Assembly: GCF_013391635.1 (NCBI RefSeq)
Contig: NZ_JACAWU010000001.1
Location: 930,001 to 994,000 of the forward strand
Source of the DNA: Natronomonas gomsonensis
Lineage (GTDB): Archaea > Halobacteriota > Halobacteria > Halobacteriales > Haloarculaceae
Length of the DNA stretch: 64,000 nucleotides
Direction: 5' to 3'
The position numbers and the translations under genes were made by a program. Shown here in pieces: positions 52,946 through 62,497 of this stretch (position 1 is its first letter; each line of letters opens with the position of its first letter). The notes below the pieces were generated by a model. That model had not been told where the DNA came from, did no database searches, and saw nothing but the letters and a program-made list of their open reading frames with translations.

Positions 52946-53108
52946 CACCGCTGATTGACAAGAGGAGTGATAAAAATCCACTAGCAGAAGCGTCCAAATA
53001 ATTACGATAAAAGCTCTCTCAGTGCTGCTACCGGGGAATTCGGGGTATTACGATTCTCTCCCCGTGTGTCCGTATCTCAGGGGAGGGTCACAGTCGCCCT
53101 TCGACTGG

Positions 53109-53552
53109 TCAGACCGACGACTCGATTTCGTCGAACAGCGCGGCCACGTTCCGCTCGATTTCGTCTCGAATCTCACGGACATCGTCGGAGGCTTTTCCGT
53201 CGGGGTCGGCGAGCGCCCAGTCGCGTACGTCGACGCCGGCCGCTACGTCGCCCACGTCGAGTGTCGAACAGCCCATCGTTGCGACGTACTCACACGAGTT
53301 CAGTTCCTCGATGGTGATTTCCCGTGGCTTGCGCTCCGAGAGGTCGAATCCCAGTTCGTCCATCACCTCGACGACTTCCTCGTGGACGGCGTCGGCGGGG
53401 TCGGTGCCGCCGGTGAGGATTTCGACGCTGTCTTCGAGGCCGCGCCGTTGCCGTTCGCGCTCGGCGAAGGCGGTCGACATCTGCGAACGGCCGGCGTTCT
53501 GGACGCACATGAAGGCGATGCGAATCGGGTCGGTGTCGGTGTTTGTGGACAT
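53109..53552 (-). CDS. arsC: Arsenate reductase ArsC (low-molecular-weight phosphatase type)
   Basis: The 147-residue protein has the P-loop CVQNAGRSQ with Cys16, of the thioredoxin-linked arsenate reductase group, and the DWALADPDGK segment with the acid/base aspartate. It reduces arsenate to arsenite, which Acr3 exports. It is the last gene of arsR-acr3-arsC, one base after acr3. Confidence 0.93.
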   Translation of the reverse strand: MSTNTDTDPIRIAFMCVQNAGRSQMSTAFAERERQRRGLEDSVEILTGGTDPADAVHEEVVEVMDELGFDLSERKPREITIEELNSCEYVATMGCSTLDVGDVAAGVDVRDWALADPDGKASDDVREIRDEIERNVAALFDEIESSV

Positions 53553-53553
53553 G

Positions 53554-54714
53554 TCAATCGTCGTTCGTCGTGGGTTCGGTCGTCGAGTCGTCGAGACTGC
53601 CGGTTTCGAATCCGCTCCAGTCGAAGCGGCGCTGGAAGTACAGCGCGACGTTGACCAGCGCCAAGAGGACGGGCACCTCGATGAGCGGGCCGACGACGGT
53701 GGCGAAGGCGACGCCGGAGCCGACGCCGAAGACGGCGACTGCGACGGCGATGGCCAACTCGAAGTTGTTCGAGGCGGCGGTGAAGCCGATGGCGGTCGTC
53801 GTCGAGTAGTCGGCGCCGATGCCCCGTCCCATCCCGAAACTGACGAGGAACATCACGACGAAGTAGATGGTCAGCGGGACGGCGAGCAACAGCACGTCGG
53901 TCGGCTGGTCGACGATGGCGCCGCCCTGGGTGGCGAACATCACGACGACGGTGAACAGCAAAGCGACGAGCGTGAGCGGGTCGATTTTCGGGACGAACGA
54001 CTCGTCGTACCACTGTTCGCCCTTGACTCGGGTGCCGACCGTGCGGGTCAGGAAGCCGCCCGCGAAGGGGATGCCGAGGAAGACGGCGATGGCCCAGAAC
54101 ACCTGACCGACGGTGATGTCGAAGGTCGTGATGCCGGCGACGAGCGTCTCCATGCCCAACAGCGGCGGCAACACGAGCGCGAAGAACCAGACGTAGACGC
54201 CGTAGGTGAGTATCTGAAAGAGGCTGTTGAACGCGACGAGTCCGGTGACGTACTCGGTGGAGCCTTCGGCGAGTTCGTTCCAGACGAGCACCATCGCGAT
54301 ACAGCGAGCCATCCCGATGAAGACCAATCCGAGGAAGTACTCGGGGCGGGCCGGCAGGCCGGGAACGAGGCCGCTGAAGAAGAAGACGGCCAACCCGAAC
54401 ATCAGCGTCGGGCCGATGAGCCAGTTCTGGACGAGACTGAGGCTCAACACCCGCCAGTTCGAGAACACCGTCGGGAGCTTCGAGTAGTCGGCCTTCGCGA
54501 GCGGCGGGTACATCATCAGGACGAGGCCGATTTCGACGAGGTAGAACTCCTGAATGGGCTGGGTGACTGAGGGGGCGAAGAAGCCCAACCCGACGCCGAG
54601 GGCCATCGCGCCGAAAATCCAGACGGTGAGGTACTTATCGAGGAAGTCCATCGACCGGGGGTCCCCACAGCTCTCACACTCACAGTCCGGGCCGTGCTCG
54701 TGGGCGTTACTCAT
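53554..54714 (-). CDS. acr3: Arsenite efflux permease Acr3
   Basis: The 386-residue protein has ten membrane spans and the Acr3 signature with the essential Cys in GMARCIAMVLVWNELA. It exports arsenite. The N terminus (CECESCGDPRSMD after an acidic His-containing start) has a Cys cluster not found in standard Acr3 proteins and may bind As(III) or metal. Its start overlaps arsR by 8 nt. Confidence 0.94.
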   Translation of the reverse strand: MSNAHEHGPDCECESCGDPRSMDFLDKYLTVWIFGAMALGVGLGFFAPSVTQPIQEFYLVEIGLVLMMYPPLAKADYSKLPTVFSNWRVLSLSLVQNWLIGPTLMFGLAVFFFSGLVPGLPARPEYFLGLVFIGMARCIAMVLVWNELAEGSTEYVTGLVAFNSLFQILTYGVYVWFFALVLPPLLGMETLVAGITTFDITVGQVFWAIAVFLGIPFAGGFLTRTVGTRVKGEQWYDESFVPKIDPLTLVALLFTVVVMFATQGGAIVDQPTDVLLLAVPLTIYFVVMFLVSFGMGRGIGADYSTTTAIGFTAASNNFELAIAVAVAVFGVGSGVAFATVVGPLIEVPVLLALVNVALYFQRRFDWSGFETGSLDDSTTEPTTNDD

Positions 54715-55102
54715 CGACACTGCCCTCGAGGACGGTGACGAGCGCGACGGCGCGGTTGGTCGCCCGGTACTTCTTCCAGCGGCCCTCCTTGCGCCCCTCG
54801 ACGAGGCCCGAATCGACGAGCTTCGACAGCGCGTGGCTGAGACCGCTCTCACTCACGTCGACGAGCGGCGTCAGTTCACAGACGCAGAGTTCCTCGCCCG
54901 CGGCGACGAGCACGCGGACGAGCGTGTAGCGCGTCTCGCTTGCCAGCGCCGAGAGTACGTCGAGTTCCGCCTCGACGCGGGACTCGCCGAGTGCGCGTTC
55001 GAGCGCCCCGAGTTCGTCGAGGCGGCGCTCGACGTCCTCGCTGCGACACGCCCCGAGTTCGTCTTCGAGGTATCGCTGGAGTCGTTCCGTAGCTTGTGCC
55101 AT
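54707..55102 (-). CDS. arsR: ArsR-type arsenic-responsive repressor
   Basis: The 131-residue winged-helix protein has the metal site ELCVCELTPLVDVSESGLSHAL, with the CVC Cys pair in the recognition helix region as in ArsR. It likely represses its own operon in the absence of As(III). An AGTTGA/TCAAGT imperfect repeat at 55111-55130 overlaps the expected TATA region. ATG at 55102; a TTG two codons earlier is possible. Confidence 0.92.
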   Translation of the reverse strand: MAQATERLQRYLEDELGACRSEDVERRLDELGALERALGESRVEAELDVLSALASETRYTLVRVLVAAGEELCVCELTPLVDVSESGLSHALSKLVDSGLVEGRKEGRWKKYRATNRAVALVTVLEGSVDE

Positions 55103-55110
55103 CGGCAATT

Positions 55111-55130
55111 AGTTGAATAGATGCTCAAGT
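55111..55130. promoter_or_regulatory. Candidate ArsR operator
   Basis: AGTTGA and TCAAGT are near-complementary arms (5 of 6) with eight bases between. The site is 9-28 nt upstream of arsR and would block its TATA box. Confidence 0.45.
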
Positions 55131-55308
55131 AACTGTTTCGATTGCGGTGGCGGTGGAACGGATTCAAATCGGTATTTCCGGTCGAGATGGCGAAATTTGC
55201 TACTCGAGGCGGCTCGTGAAATCGAGTAGTAATTGAGTGAATATGGTGTTGGAGTCTCGCTGGAGACCATCTGACCTCGTCGATAGGGAGGGGATCGGAC
55301 CGGCACAG

Positions 55309-55374
55309 AGCAGTACGTACTGCTATCGAGCATTCTATATCCTTACTTCCCGCTCTATGTATATTCTACGTAGA
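55309..55374. promoter_or_regulatory. Two TACGTA-core palindromes upstream of pstS
   Basis: AGCAGTACGTACTGCT at 55309-55324 is a perfect 16-bp palindrome; TCTACGTAGA at 55365-55374 is a perfect 10-bp palindrome with flanking ATAT/TATAT. Centres are 53 bp apart. The second lies about 17 bp upstream of the TATA-like ATAGTA at 55391-55396. The rest of the 323-nt arsR-pstS gap holds only AT-rich promoter sequence. No gene was seen there. Confidence 0.6.
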
Positions 55375-55425
55375 CTATATTGATATTAGCATAGTACTTC
55401 AACCGCCTCCGGATACGCTCAGGTG

Positions 55426-56463
55426 ATGGCACCAAGCCACTTCGACCGCATCACGCGACGTAGCGCAATCAAAGCAGCCGGTGGAGCTGGCATCCTCGCT
55501 CTCGCCGGGTGTACCGAGAGCTCCGGTGGAAACGGCAACGGAAACGGCGGCGGTAACGGTAACGGCAACGGTGGCAGTACTGGCAACGGAAACGGAAGTG
55601 GCAGCGACTCACTCTCCGGTGACATCGTCATCACCGGCAGCAGTACGGTGTTCCCAGTGACGGACGCGATGGCCGAGATGTTCATGGAGGAGCACCCGGA
55701 CGTGAACGTCACTGTCGACTCGACCGGGAGCGGCGGCGGCTTCGAGAACCACTTCTGTCCCGGTGATTCGGTCATCAACGGCGCGTCCCGCCCGATCAAA
55801 GACGAGGAGATCGAGAACTGCACCGGCAACGGTGTCGAACCCGTCGAGTTCCGGATCGCCGGTGACGCCCTCACGATGGCGGTCAACAACGAGGCCGACT
55901 GGGTCGACTGCATGACCTTCGACGAGATGTCCCAAATTTGGCGCGAGGACGGCGCAGAGACGTGGGCAGAGGTCAACTCCGACTGGCCCGACGAGCCGTT
56001 CGAGCTGTTCGGGCCGGCGTCGACCTCGGGGACCTACGACTGGTTCAACGAGAACGTCATCGGTGAGGACATCAACCACACCGCCCAGCACGAACCGACC
56101 GAGGAGGACAACCTCATCGTCCAAGGTATCAACGACAACCAGTACGGTATGGGCTACTTCGGGTACGCCTATTACAGCTCCAACTCCGACCAGGTGAAAG
56201 CCATCGAGGTCGAGGCTGAGGAGGGAGACGGTTGCTCGCCGCCGAGCCTCGAGAACGCCAAGGACGGCTCCTACCCGATGGCGCGTCCGCTGTTCATCTA
56301 CGCCAACGAGGAGGCCACCCAGCGTGAGGAGGTCTACGAGTTCCTGAAGTTCTACTTCGAGAACGCCGAGACCGACCTCGTCTCCGAGATCGGATACGTC
56401 CCCTCGAGTGCGGATCTCCGGGACGAGAACATCTCCACGCTCGACGACGTGTCCGGAAACTAA
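55426..56463 (+). CDS. pstS: Phosphate-binding lipoprotein PstS
   Basis: The 345-residue protein has a Tat-type signal (Arg11-Arg12) ending in a lipobox LAGC (Cys29), then a Gly-Asn repeat linker (GNGNGNGGG type) to about residue 62, and the PstS domain (ITGSSTVFPVTDAMAE, STGSGGGFENHFCPG). It captures phosphate at the cell surface for PstCAB. A GTG codon directly before the ATG is possible. Confidence 0.95.
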   Translation: MAPSHFDRITRRSAIKAAGGAGILALAGCTESSGGNGNGNGGGNGNGNGGSTGNGNGSGSDSLSGDIVITGSSTVFPVTDAMAEMFMEEHPDVNVTVDSTGSGGGFENHFCPGDSVINGASRPIKDEEIENCTGNGVEPVEFRIAGDALTMAVNNEADWVDCMTFDEMSQIWREDGAETWAEVNSDWPDEPFELFGPASTSGTYDWFNENVIGEDINHTAQHEPTEEDNLIVQGINDNQYGMGYFGYAYYSSNSDQVKAIEVEAEEGDGCSPPSLENAKDGSYPMARPLFIYANEEATQREEVYEFLKFYFENAETDLVSEIGYVPSSADLRDENISTLDDVSGN

Positions 56464-56484
56464 CTGCTGGATACCCGTATTTTT

Positions 56485-57447
56485 ATGAGCAACGAATCGA
56501 ACCCGCTGCAGTTAACCGGTGGTGCAAAGAGCCGCAGCGCCAGAGAGCGCCTGTATCGCCGCGTGCTGTTCCTGTGTGCGGCCGTGTCGGTCGTCGTGAC
56601 CGCCAGTATCATCCTCGCGCTCTCGGCTGACGCGGTGCGGTTCTTCGCGCTCGTTTCGCCGTGGGAGTTCTTCACCGGGACGACGTGGATTACCTCGAGA
56701 AATCAGTTCGGCGCGATTCCGCTCATCTTCGGGACGCTCATGGTGACGGTCATCGCGGCCCTCGTCGCCATCCCGGTCGGCGTTGCCGCCGCGATTTATC
56801 TCAGCGAGTACGCGAGCACGCGGGCACGGTCGATTCTCAAGCCGGGACTGGAGATACTGGCCGGCATCCCGACGGTCGTCTACGGCTACCTCGCGTTGGT
56901 GTATCTCACACCGTTCCTGCGTCGACTCGGTTTCGATCTGGGAACGTTCAACATCCTGAGCGCGTCGGTGATGGTCGGCATCCTCATCATCCCGATGGTC
57001 TCGTCGCTGTCCGAAGACGCGATGAGTGCGGTTCCCGACTCGCTGCGAGAGGCCGGCTACGGGCTCGGCGCGACGAAGTTCGACGTTTCGACTGGCGTCG
57101 TCGTCCCGGCGGCAGCGTCCGGCATCTTCGCGTCGTTCATCCTCGCGCTCTCCCGGGCCATCGGCGAGACGATGGTCGTCGTGATGGCGATGGGGCTTCG
57201 CCCCCGTCTCCCACCCGTAAAGGAGGGATTCCTCGGGCTGCCGTACGTCGACCCCGTCGGGACCGTCTCACAGTCCGGCCAGACGATGACCTCGGCGATG
57301 GTGCAGGCGGTCACCAGCGACGTGAGCGCCGCCTCGCCGACCTACAAGAGCATGTTCGCGCTCGGACTGACGCTGTTCGCTATCACGTTCATGATGAACT
57401 ACCTCAGCAACCGAATCGCCGCGCGGTACCGAGAGGAGTACCAATGA
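56485..57447 (+). CDS. pstC: Phosphate ABC transporter permease PstC
   Basis: The 320-residue permease has six spans and the EAA-type loop EAGYGLGATKFD...IFASFILALSRAIGETM. It pairs with PstA. It starts 21 nt after pstS. Confidence 0.95.
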   Translation: MSNESNPLQLTGGAKSRSARERLYRRVLFLCAAVSVVVTASIILALSADAVRFFALVSPWEFFTGTTWITSRNQFGAIPLIFGTLMVTVIAALVAIPVGVAAAIYLSEYASTRARSILKPGLEILAGIPTVVYGYLALVYLTPFLRRLGFDLGTFNILSASVMVGILIIPMVSSLSEDAMSAVPDSLREAGYGLGATKFDVSTGVVVPAAASGIFASFILALSRAIGETMVVVMAMGLRPRLPPVKEGFLGLPYVDPVGTVSQSGQTMTSAMVQAVTSDVSAASPTYKSMFALGLTLFAITFMMNYLSNRIAARYREEYQ

Positions 57448-57462
57448 CACGGAGGAGCGCCA

Positions 57463-59172
57463 ATGGCGAGTGAGCAGACATCCGTTGGCGGTGAGGCGGA
57501 CACTGAGACCGTGAGTCAGGTTCGCGGCTTCGTCTTTCAACTCGTCTGTGGCGCCGCGACGGTGTTCGGCATCGCGGTCGTCTCGCTGTTGTTGCTGTAC
57601 GTCGCCAACGACGCGTTCAGGCCGTTCACCGCGGACCCTGGCTGGCATCTCGTGTTCTTCGTGACGCTCGTCGTCCCGACTCTGGGGCTTTCGGTGTACT
57701 ACCTCGCCCGCGACCGTGCCGGCGGAACCGTCGCGAGTTCGGCCTTCGGAATTCCGCTCGTCGGGCTGCTCGTCGGGGGTGGATTGGTCATCCTGTTCAT
57801 CGAGATTATCTCGCCGCAGGAGTGGCTGGCACTGCTGGTCGCGTTGCTCGTCGGTGCTGGAGCGGTCCTCGCACACCGCCGTCTGCGACCGGAGGCGGCG
57901 ATGGAACGGCTCGGCGTGTTGCTCGCTGCGCCGGCGCTTTCGGTGTTCGGAATTCCGGCACTTTCGGTCGATTACACGGTCGCACTGCCGCTCAGTGGGA
58001 CGGAACTGTTCACGATTGCGTTCGCGACACCACAGCTCCTGCCGAGCGTTCGTGACCTCGTATTTCTGATTCCCGTGTTTCCGCTGGGATGGATGCTCCT
58101 CCTCGCGACGGTTACGCTGCCGGTTTCGCTGGTCTTCGGGGCGTTCCTCGCTCGTCAACGCGAGGACGGCCGTGGTCTTCGCGAACTCCCACTGATGGCC
58201 CTCGTTGTCGCGACCATCGGAGCGTTCGCGGCCATCGCGGCGGGCTTCAGCCCCCGAACCGGCGTGTTGCTGACCACCGCGACGGTCGTTCCGATGGGCG
58301 TCTACGTCGAGAGGGTCGTCCGACGCGGCGAGGGTTACAGCGGGTTCCTCTTTCCGGTGGTCGTCGTCGCCGGCATCCTCGCCGGGAGCGTCGCAACGAC
58401 CACGCTCGGCTTCGCCGGCCCGGACCCGTGGCTCGATTGGGGCTTTCTCACGAGCGCCACCTCGCGGACTCCGACCGACGCCGGCATCTACCCGGCGCTG
58501 GTCGGCTCGGTTCTCATCATCGTCACCATCGCGGTAACCGCCTTCCCGGTCGGCGTCGGCGCGGCAGTGTACCTCGAGGAGTACGCACCCAGTTCCGGGT
58601 TACTCGGACGGGTCGTCGGTATCATCGAGGTCAACATCGGGAACCTCGCCGGCGTTCCCTCGGTCGTCTATGGGCTATTGGGGCTCGCGCTGTTCATCCG
58701 TGGTATCGGGCTCGAATCCGGTATCGTTGTCGTCGGCGGGCTCACGATCGGCCTGCTCATCCTGCCTATCGTTATCATCTCCGCACAGGAGTCGATACGT
58801 GCAGTTCCGGATTCGATGCGACAGGCCTCCTATGGGATGGGGGCAAGCCGGTGGCAAACGACACGGAACGTCGTTCTCCCCGAGGCGATGCCCGGTATCT
58901 TCACCGGGACCATCCTCGCGTTGGGACGAGCTATCGGCGAGACGGCACCGCTTTTGATGATCGGTATCGCCTCGAGCGTCCGGACGACTCCGGACGGGTT
59001 CTTCTCGAAGACCGGTGCGATGCCGCGACAGATCTTCTCGTGGTCTTCGGAGATTCAACCGGAGTTTCGGTTCGGCGTTCTCGCGGCCGGCGTGGTGACG
59101 CTGCTGGCCGTACTGTTGCTGATGAACGGGACCGCGATTGTCCTGCGGAACAGATACCAGCGGAGCGACTGA
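57463..59172 (+). CDS. pstA: Phosphate ABC transporter permease PstA with long N-terminal membrane extension
   Basis: The 569-residue protein has the normal PstA permease in the last 280 residues ([29 protein letters not shown]...[14 protein letters not shown]). The first 280 residues are six or more extra membrane spans without a known domain, nearly doubling the usual length of about 300. It starts 15 nt after pstC. Confidence 0.93.
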   Translation: MASEQTSVGGEADTETVSQVRGFVFQLVCGAATVFGIAVVSLLLLYVANDAFRPFTADPGWHLVFFVTLVVPTLGLSVYYLARDRAGGTVASSAFGIPLVGLLVGGGLVILFIEIISPQEWLALLVALLVGAGAVLAHRRLRPEAAMERLGVLLAAPALSVFGIPALSVDYTVALPLSGTELFTIAFATPQLLPSVRDLVFLIPVFPLGWMLLLATVTLPVSLVFGAFLARQREDGRGLRELPLMALVVATIGAFAAIAAGFSPRTGVLLTTATVVPMGVYVERVVRRGEGYSGFLFPVVVVAGILAGSVATTTLGFAGPDPWLDWGFLTSATSRTPTDAGIYPALVGSVLIIVTIAVTAFPVGVGAAVYLEEYAPSSGLLGRVVGIIEVNIGNLAGVPSVVYGLLGLALFIRGIGLESGIVVVGGLTIGLLILPIVIISAQESIRAVPDSMRQASYGMGASRWQTTRNVVLPEAMPGIFTGTILALGRAIGETAPLLMIGIASSVRTTPDGFFSKTGAMPRQIFSWSSEIQPEFRFGVLAAGVVTLLAVLLLMNGTAIVLRNRYQRSD

Positions 59173-59174
59173 CA

Positions 59175-60029
59175 ATGTCAACACAAGACTCAACGACAGA
59201 CGAATCGGAGGAATCCGGTGAGGCGATCATCGAAACGTCGAGCGACGTGGTGTCCTCGAAATCCCGGCCGACCTCGGGGCCGCCCGTATTCGATGTCGAA
59301 GACCTCGACGTGTTCTACGGCTCCGAACAGGCACTGCAGTCGGTGGACATGGAGATTCCGTCGAAGCAAGTGACCGCGCTCATCGGACCGTCGGGGTGCG
59401 GGAAGTCGACGTACCTCCGGTGTCTCAACCGGATGAACGACCTCATCGACGCCGCCCGCGTCGAGGGGGAAGTCAATCTAAACGGCAAGAACGTCTACGA
59501 CGAGGACGTCGACCCCGTCGCCTTACGACGGAAAATCGGTATGGTGTTCCAGACGCCGAATCCCTTCCCAAAGACGATTCGGGAGAACGTCGCCTACGGC
59601 CTGAAGATACAGGGCTACGATGGCGACATCGATGCCCGCGTCGAAAAATCCCTCAAACAGGCGGCGCTGTGGGACGAGGTGAAAGACCAGTTGGACTCCT
59701 CGGGGCTGGACCTCTCGGGGGGCCAACAGCAGCGACTCTGTATCGCCCGGGCCATCGCACCGGACCCCGAGGTCGTCCTCATGGACGAGCCGGCATCGGC
59801 GCTGGACCCCGTCGCTACCTCGAAGATCGAGGACCTCATCGACGATTTGGCCGCCGAGTACACTGTCGTCATCGTCACCCACAACATGCAGCAAGCCGCC
59901 CGCATCTCCGATAAGACGGCCGTCTTCCTCACCGGCGGCGAGTTGGTCGAGTTCGACGACACCCAGACCATCTTCGAGAATCCAGCCGACGACCGCGTCG
60001 AGGACTACATCACCGGCAAGTTCGGATAA
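59175..60029 (+). CDS. pstB: Phosphate ABC transporter ATPase PstB
   Basis: The 284-residue ATPase has Walker [10 protein letters not shown] at 71-79, Q-loop [10 protein letters not shown], signature LSGGQQQR, Walker [13 protein letters not shown] and the switch His in VTHNMQQA. About 38 acidic or polar residues precede the domain, an extension usual in halophiles. It starts 2 nt after pstA. Confidence 0.97.
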   Translation: MSTQDSTTDESEESGEAIIETSSDVVSSKSRPTSGPPVFDVEDLDVFYGSEQALQSVDMEIPSKQVTALIGPSGCGKSTYLRCLNRMNDLIDAARVEGEVNLNGKNVYDEDVDPVALRRKIGMVFQTPNPFPKTIRENVAYGLKIQGYDGDIDARVEKSLKQAALWDEVKDQLDSSGLDLSGGQQQRLCIARAIAPDPEVVLMDEPASALDPVATSKIEDLIDDLAAEYTVVIVTHNMQQAARISDKTAVFLTGGELVEFDDTQTIFENPADDRVEDYITGKFG

Positions 60030-60031
60030 CC

Positions 60032-60697
60032 ATGCCACGAGTCGACTACCAGCGCAAATTACGGGTGCTTCGGGCCGATGTCGTCGAGATGGGCGAAATA
60101 GTCCTCGGCCGCTACGACGGCGCGTTGAGCGCCTTGGAGACGAAAGACGAGGAACTCGCCCGGGAGATTATCGAGGGCGACGACGAGATCAACGAGCGGT
60201 ACCTCGAACTGGAGGCCGACTGTATCGACCTCTTCGCGCTCCAACAGCCGGTCGCGAGCGACCTCCGGTTCATCGCCGCCTCCTTCAAGATACTCACCGA
60301 CCTCGAACGCATCGGTGACCTGGCGACCAATCTCGCGGGCTACGCGTTGGACGCCGAACGGGAGCGGTACCCCGAGGTCGATATCCGGCACATCGGCGAG
60401 CGGGTACGGGCGATGGTGGCCGACGCCATCGACGCCTACGACCGCGACGACGTCGGGGCGGCCCGGGAGGTCGCGTTGCGTGACGACGACATCGACCGAC
60501 TGTGTGAGACTGCCAGCGAGACGGTCGTTGCGGACCTCTTGCGGACGAACTACGGCGACGAGTCGGCGGCGATACTCGAAGACACCTCGCGGTTGCTGTT
60601 GACGATTCGGGACCTCGAACGCGTCGCCGACCACGCGGTCAACGTCTGTGCACGCATCGTCTACATGGTCGAACACGACGACGAGCTGATCTACTAA
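60032..60697 (+). CDS. phoU: Phosphate-signalling protein PhoU
   Basis: The 221-residue all-helical protein has two PhoU three-helix bundles with the metal-binding DLRFIAASFKILTDLERIGDLATN and TIRDLERVADHAVNV motifs. It controls Pst transport and Pho signalling in other organisms. It follows pstB by 2 nt. Confidence 0.95.
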   Translation: MPRVDYQRKLRVLRADVVEMGEIVLGRYDGALSALETKDEELAREIIEGDDEINERYLELEADCIDLFALQQPVASDLRFIAASFKILTDLERIGDLATNLAGYALDAERERYPEVDIRHIGERVRAMVADAIDAYDRDDVGAAREVALRDDDIDRLCETASETVVADLLRTNYGDESAAILEDTSRLLLTIRDLERVADHAVNVCARIVYMVEHDDELIY

Positions 60698-60698
60698 C

Positions 60699-61703
60699 AT
60701 GAAACGAACTGCCACCGACGGCGGGCCGGCCGAACGCAAGGTCCAACTCGCCGGCGGGTCGACGTTCACCGTCTCGATTCCGAAAGGCTGGGCCCAGGAA
60801 CGCGGCATCACGCCGGGAACTGGGCTGTTCATCTACCCCTTCGAGGACCGACTCGTGGTCGCGCCGACCGAACACGCCGGGGCCGACCGGCGGGCGGTCG
60901 TCGACGCCGACGCAGTCGACACCCGGACGCTCGTCCGGCAGATTCAGGCGGCCTACGCCGCCGGCGCCGACACCATCGAAATCGAAGCAGCAACGGGGTT
61001 CTCGTCCGAACAACGGCGGGCCGCGACCAGAACCGTCACCGAGTTGGTCGGCATGGAGGTCGCAGAGGAGACGACCCGGTCGCTTGTCGTTCGGAGCCTG
61101 CTCGACCCGGCTGAAATATCGCTCCAACAGACGATTAGCCAACTCCGACAGCTGGCGCTGCCGATGCATCGCGACGCCGTCGAGGCCGTCACGGCGGGCG
61201 ACGCCGAGTTCGCCCGTCGGGTCGCGTTGCGCGACGACGACGTCGACCGCTTGTTCGCGCTCGTCAGTCGCCAGTTCTACCGCGTCCTCGTCGACGTGCG
61301 CGAAATCGACCAACTGGAGACCGACCGACTGACCGCGTTCACGCAGTTCCGCATCGCCAGACAGCTGGAGCGGGTCGCCGACCACGCCGAAAGCATCGCC
61401 GAAATCGCTGACCGTCAGTCGGCCCCGCCGGACGGGAAAATCGCCGACGGAATCGAATCCCTCGCGGCCGATGCTCGCGCCGTCGTCACGACCGCCCTCG
61501 ACGGCCAGCCGGTCGAAGCTCTCGACCGTCGGACCGCGGTCGTCGACGCACTCGACGAGTTCGACCGAACCCTCTACGACGACGGTGACGACGGGACGTA
61601 CCTATACGGTCGTCTCGTCGAGCGCATCCGCCGGACCGCCCACAACGGTGGCAACATCGCGGAGGCCGTCTCACTGGTCGACGCCGTCGACGGCGGGTCG
61701 TGA
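60699..61703 (+). CDS. AbrB-PhoU fusion regulator
   Basis: The 334-residue protein joins a SpoVT/AbrB-type DNA-binding domain (residues about 11-55, ERKVQLAGGSTFTVSIPKGWAQE) to a PhoU domain (about 140-330, with FRIARQLERVADHAESIAEI). Archaea lack PhoB/PhoR, so this fusion is the natural candidate for the transcription factor of the phosphate response. It starts 1 nt after phoU, the last gene of the pst operon. A 12-bp palindrome AAACGGCCGTTT at 61748-61759 follows it. Confidence 0.9.
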   Translation: MKRTATDGGPAERKVQLAGGSTFTVSIPKGWAQERGITPGTGLFIYPFEDRLVVAPTEHAGADRRAVVDADAVDTRTLVRQIQAAYAAGADTIEIEAATGFSSEQRRAATRTVTELVGMEVAEETTRSLVVRSLLDPAEISLQQTISQLRQLALPMHRDAVEAVTAGDAEFARRVALRDDDVDRLFALVSRQFYRVLVDVREIDQLETDRLTAFTQFRIARQLERVADHAESIAEIADRQSAPPDGKIADGIESLAADARAVVTTALDGQPVEALDRRTAVVDALDEFDRTLYDDGDDGTYLYGRLVERIRRTAHNGGNIAEAVSLVDAVDGGS

Positions 61704-61785
61704 TCCTCTGGGAGACGAAATCACGAAATCGGATCTCTTGCGTCCTCAAACGGCCGTTTCTCCGGTTCCGGGAATCAGCTACGCG

Positions 61786-61824
61786 CTATATACTGCTTCC
61801 TAGCGTTTGCATAAACGAGGAGAA
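61786..61824 (+). promoter_or_regulatory. Promoter and ribosome binding site of the DoxX gene
   Basis: CTATATACTG at 61786-61795 fits a TATA box; GAGGAG within 61817-61824 lies 6-8 nt before the ATG at 61830. It is one of the few genes in the window with a clear Shine-Dalgarno on a short leader. Confidence 0.5.
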
Positions 61825-61829
61825 CACTA

Positions 61830-62402
61830 ATGGCAACCAACACCACTCAAACCGGACCGAACGTCTTCCAGAGCAGAATCGGTAACTTCACCGTCACCGG
61901 GAAAGCCCACAGCCTCAGCGCGTGGTTCGTGCTGTCGCTGCGGCTCATGATGGGTATCGCGTTCCTGAACGCGGGCCTCTCGAAGTTGCTGGCGGCCGAA
62001 CCGTTCAGCGCCGCCGGCTATCTGATGGGTGCGGTGCCCGCCAACGGCGGCCCCGCCGTCGGGTTCTTCACGTGGATTGCCTCGAACCCGACCGCACTCG
62101 CCGTCATCGACGTGGCCGTCCCGTTCGGGCAACTCGCGATCGGTCTCGGACTCATCGTCGGCGCCTTCGTTCGCCTCGCGGCGTTCTTCGGCGCGCTCAT
62201 GATGGTGATGTTCTACCTCGCCAACTGGGACGTCGCCCACGGCGTCATCAACGGCGACTTCGCGTACATGCTCGTGTTCCTGGCCGTCGCGGCCTTCGGC
62301 GCAGGGCGCATCCTCGGACTGGACGCCTACATCGAGCAGTACAAAATCGACGGGCAGGCGCTCATCGAGAAGTACCCGAAGCTCGACTACGTCCTCGGGT
62401 AA
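61830..62402 (+). CDS. DoxX family membrane protein
   Basis: The 190-residue protein has four membrane spans and the DoxX landmarks LRLMMGIAFLNAGLSKLL and VIDVAVPFGQLAIGLGLI. DoxX proteins are linked to redox processes and sulfur-oxygen metabolism or terminal oxidases; the role here is not known. Confidence 0.87.
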   Translation: MATNTTQTGPNVFQSRIGNFTVTGKAHSLSAWFVLSLRLMMGIAFLNAGLSKLLAAEPFSAAGYLMGAVPANGGPAVGFFTWIASNPTALAVIDVAVPFGQLAIGLGLIVGAFVRLAAFFGALMMVMFYLANWDVAHGVINGDFAYMLVFLAVAAFGAGRILGLDAYIEQYKIDGQALIEKYPKLDYVLG

Positions 62403-62497
62403 CCCTCGTGGACCACGTTCAAAGACCACCTAACTAACCGTTTTCAGAACGCACGTTCCGTACCGTCGACACCCGATTTCGAGTCGACACCCCACCC

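Noticed and set aside
61748..61759. AAACGGCCGTTT palindrome after the AbrB-PhoU gene as a second pst operator
   Set aside because: It lacks the TACGTA core of the pstS palindromes and lies at the operon end, where a terminator or chance is as likely; not enough support for a separate feature.
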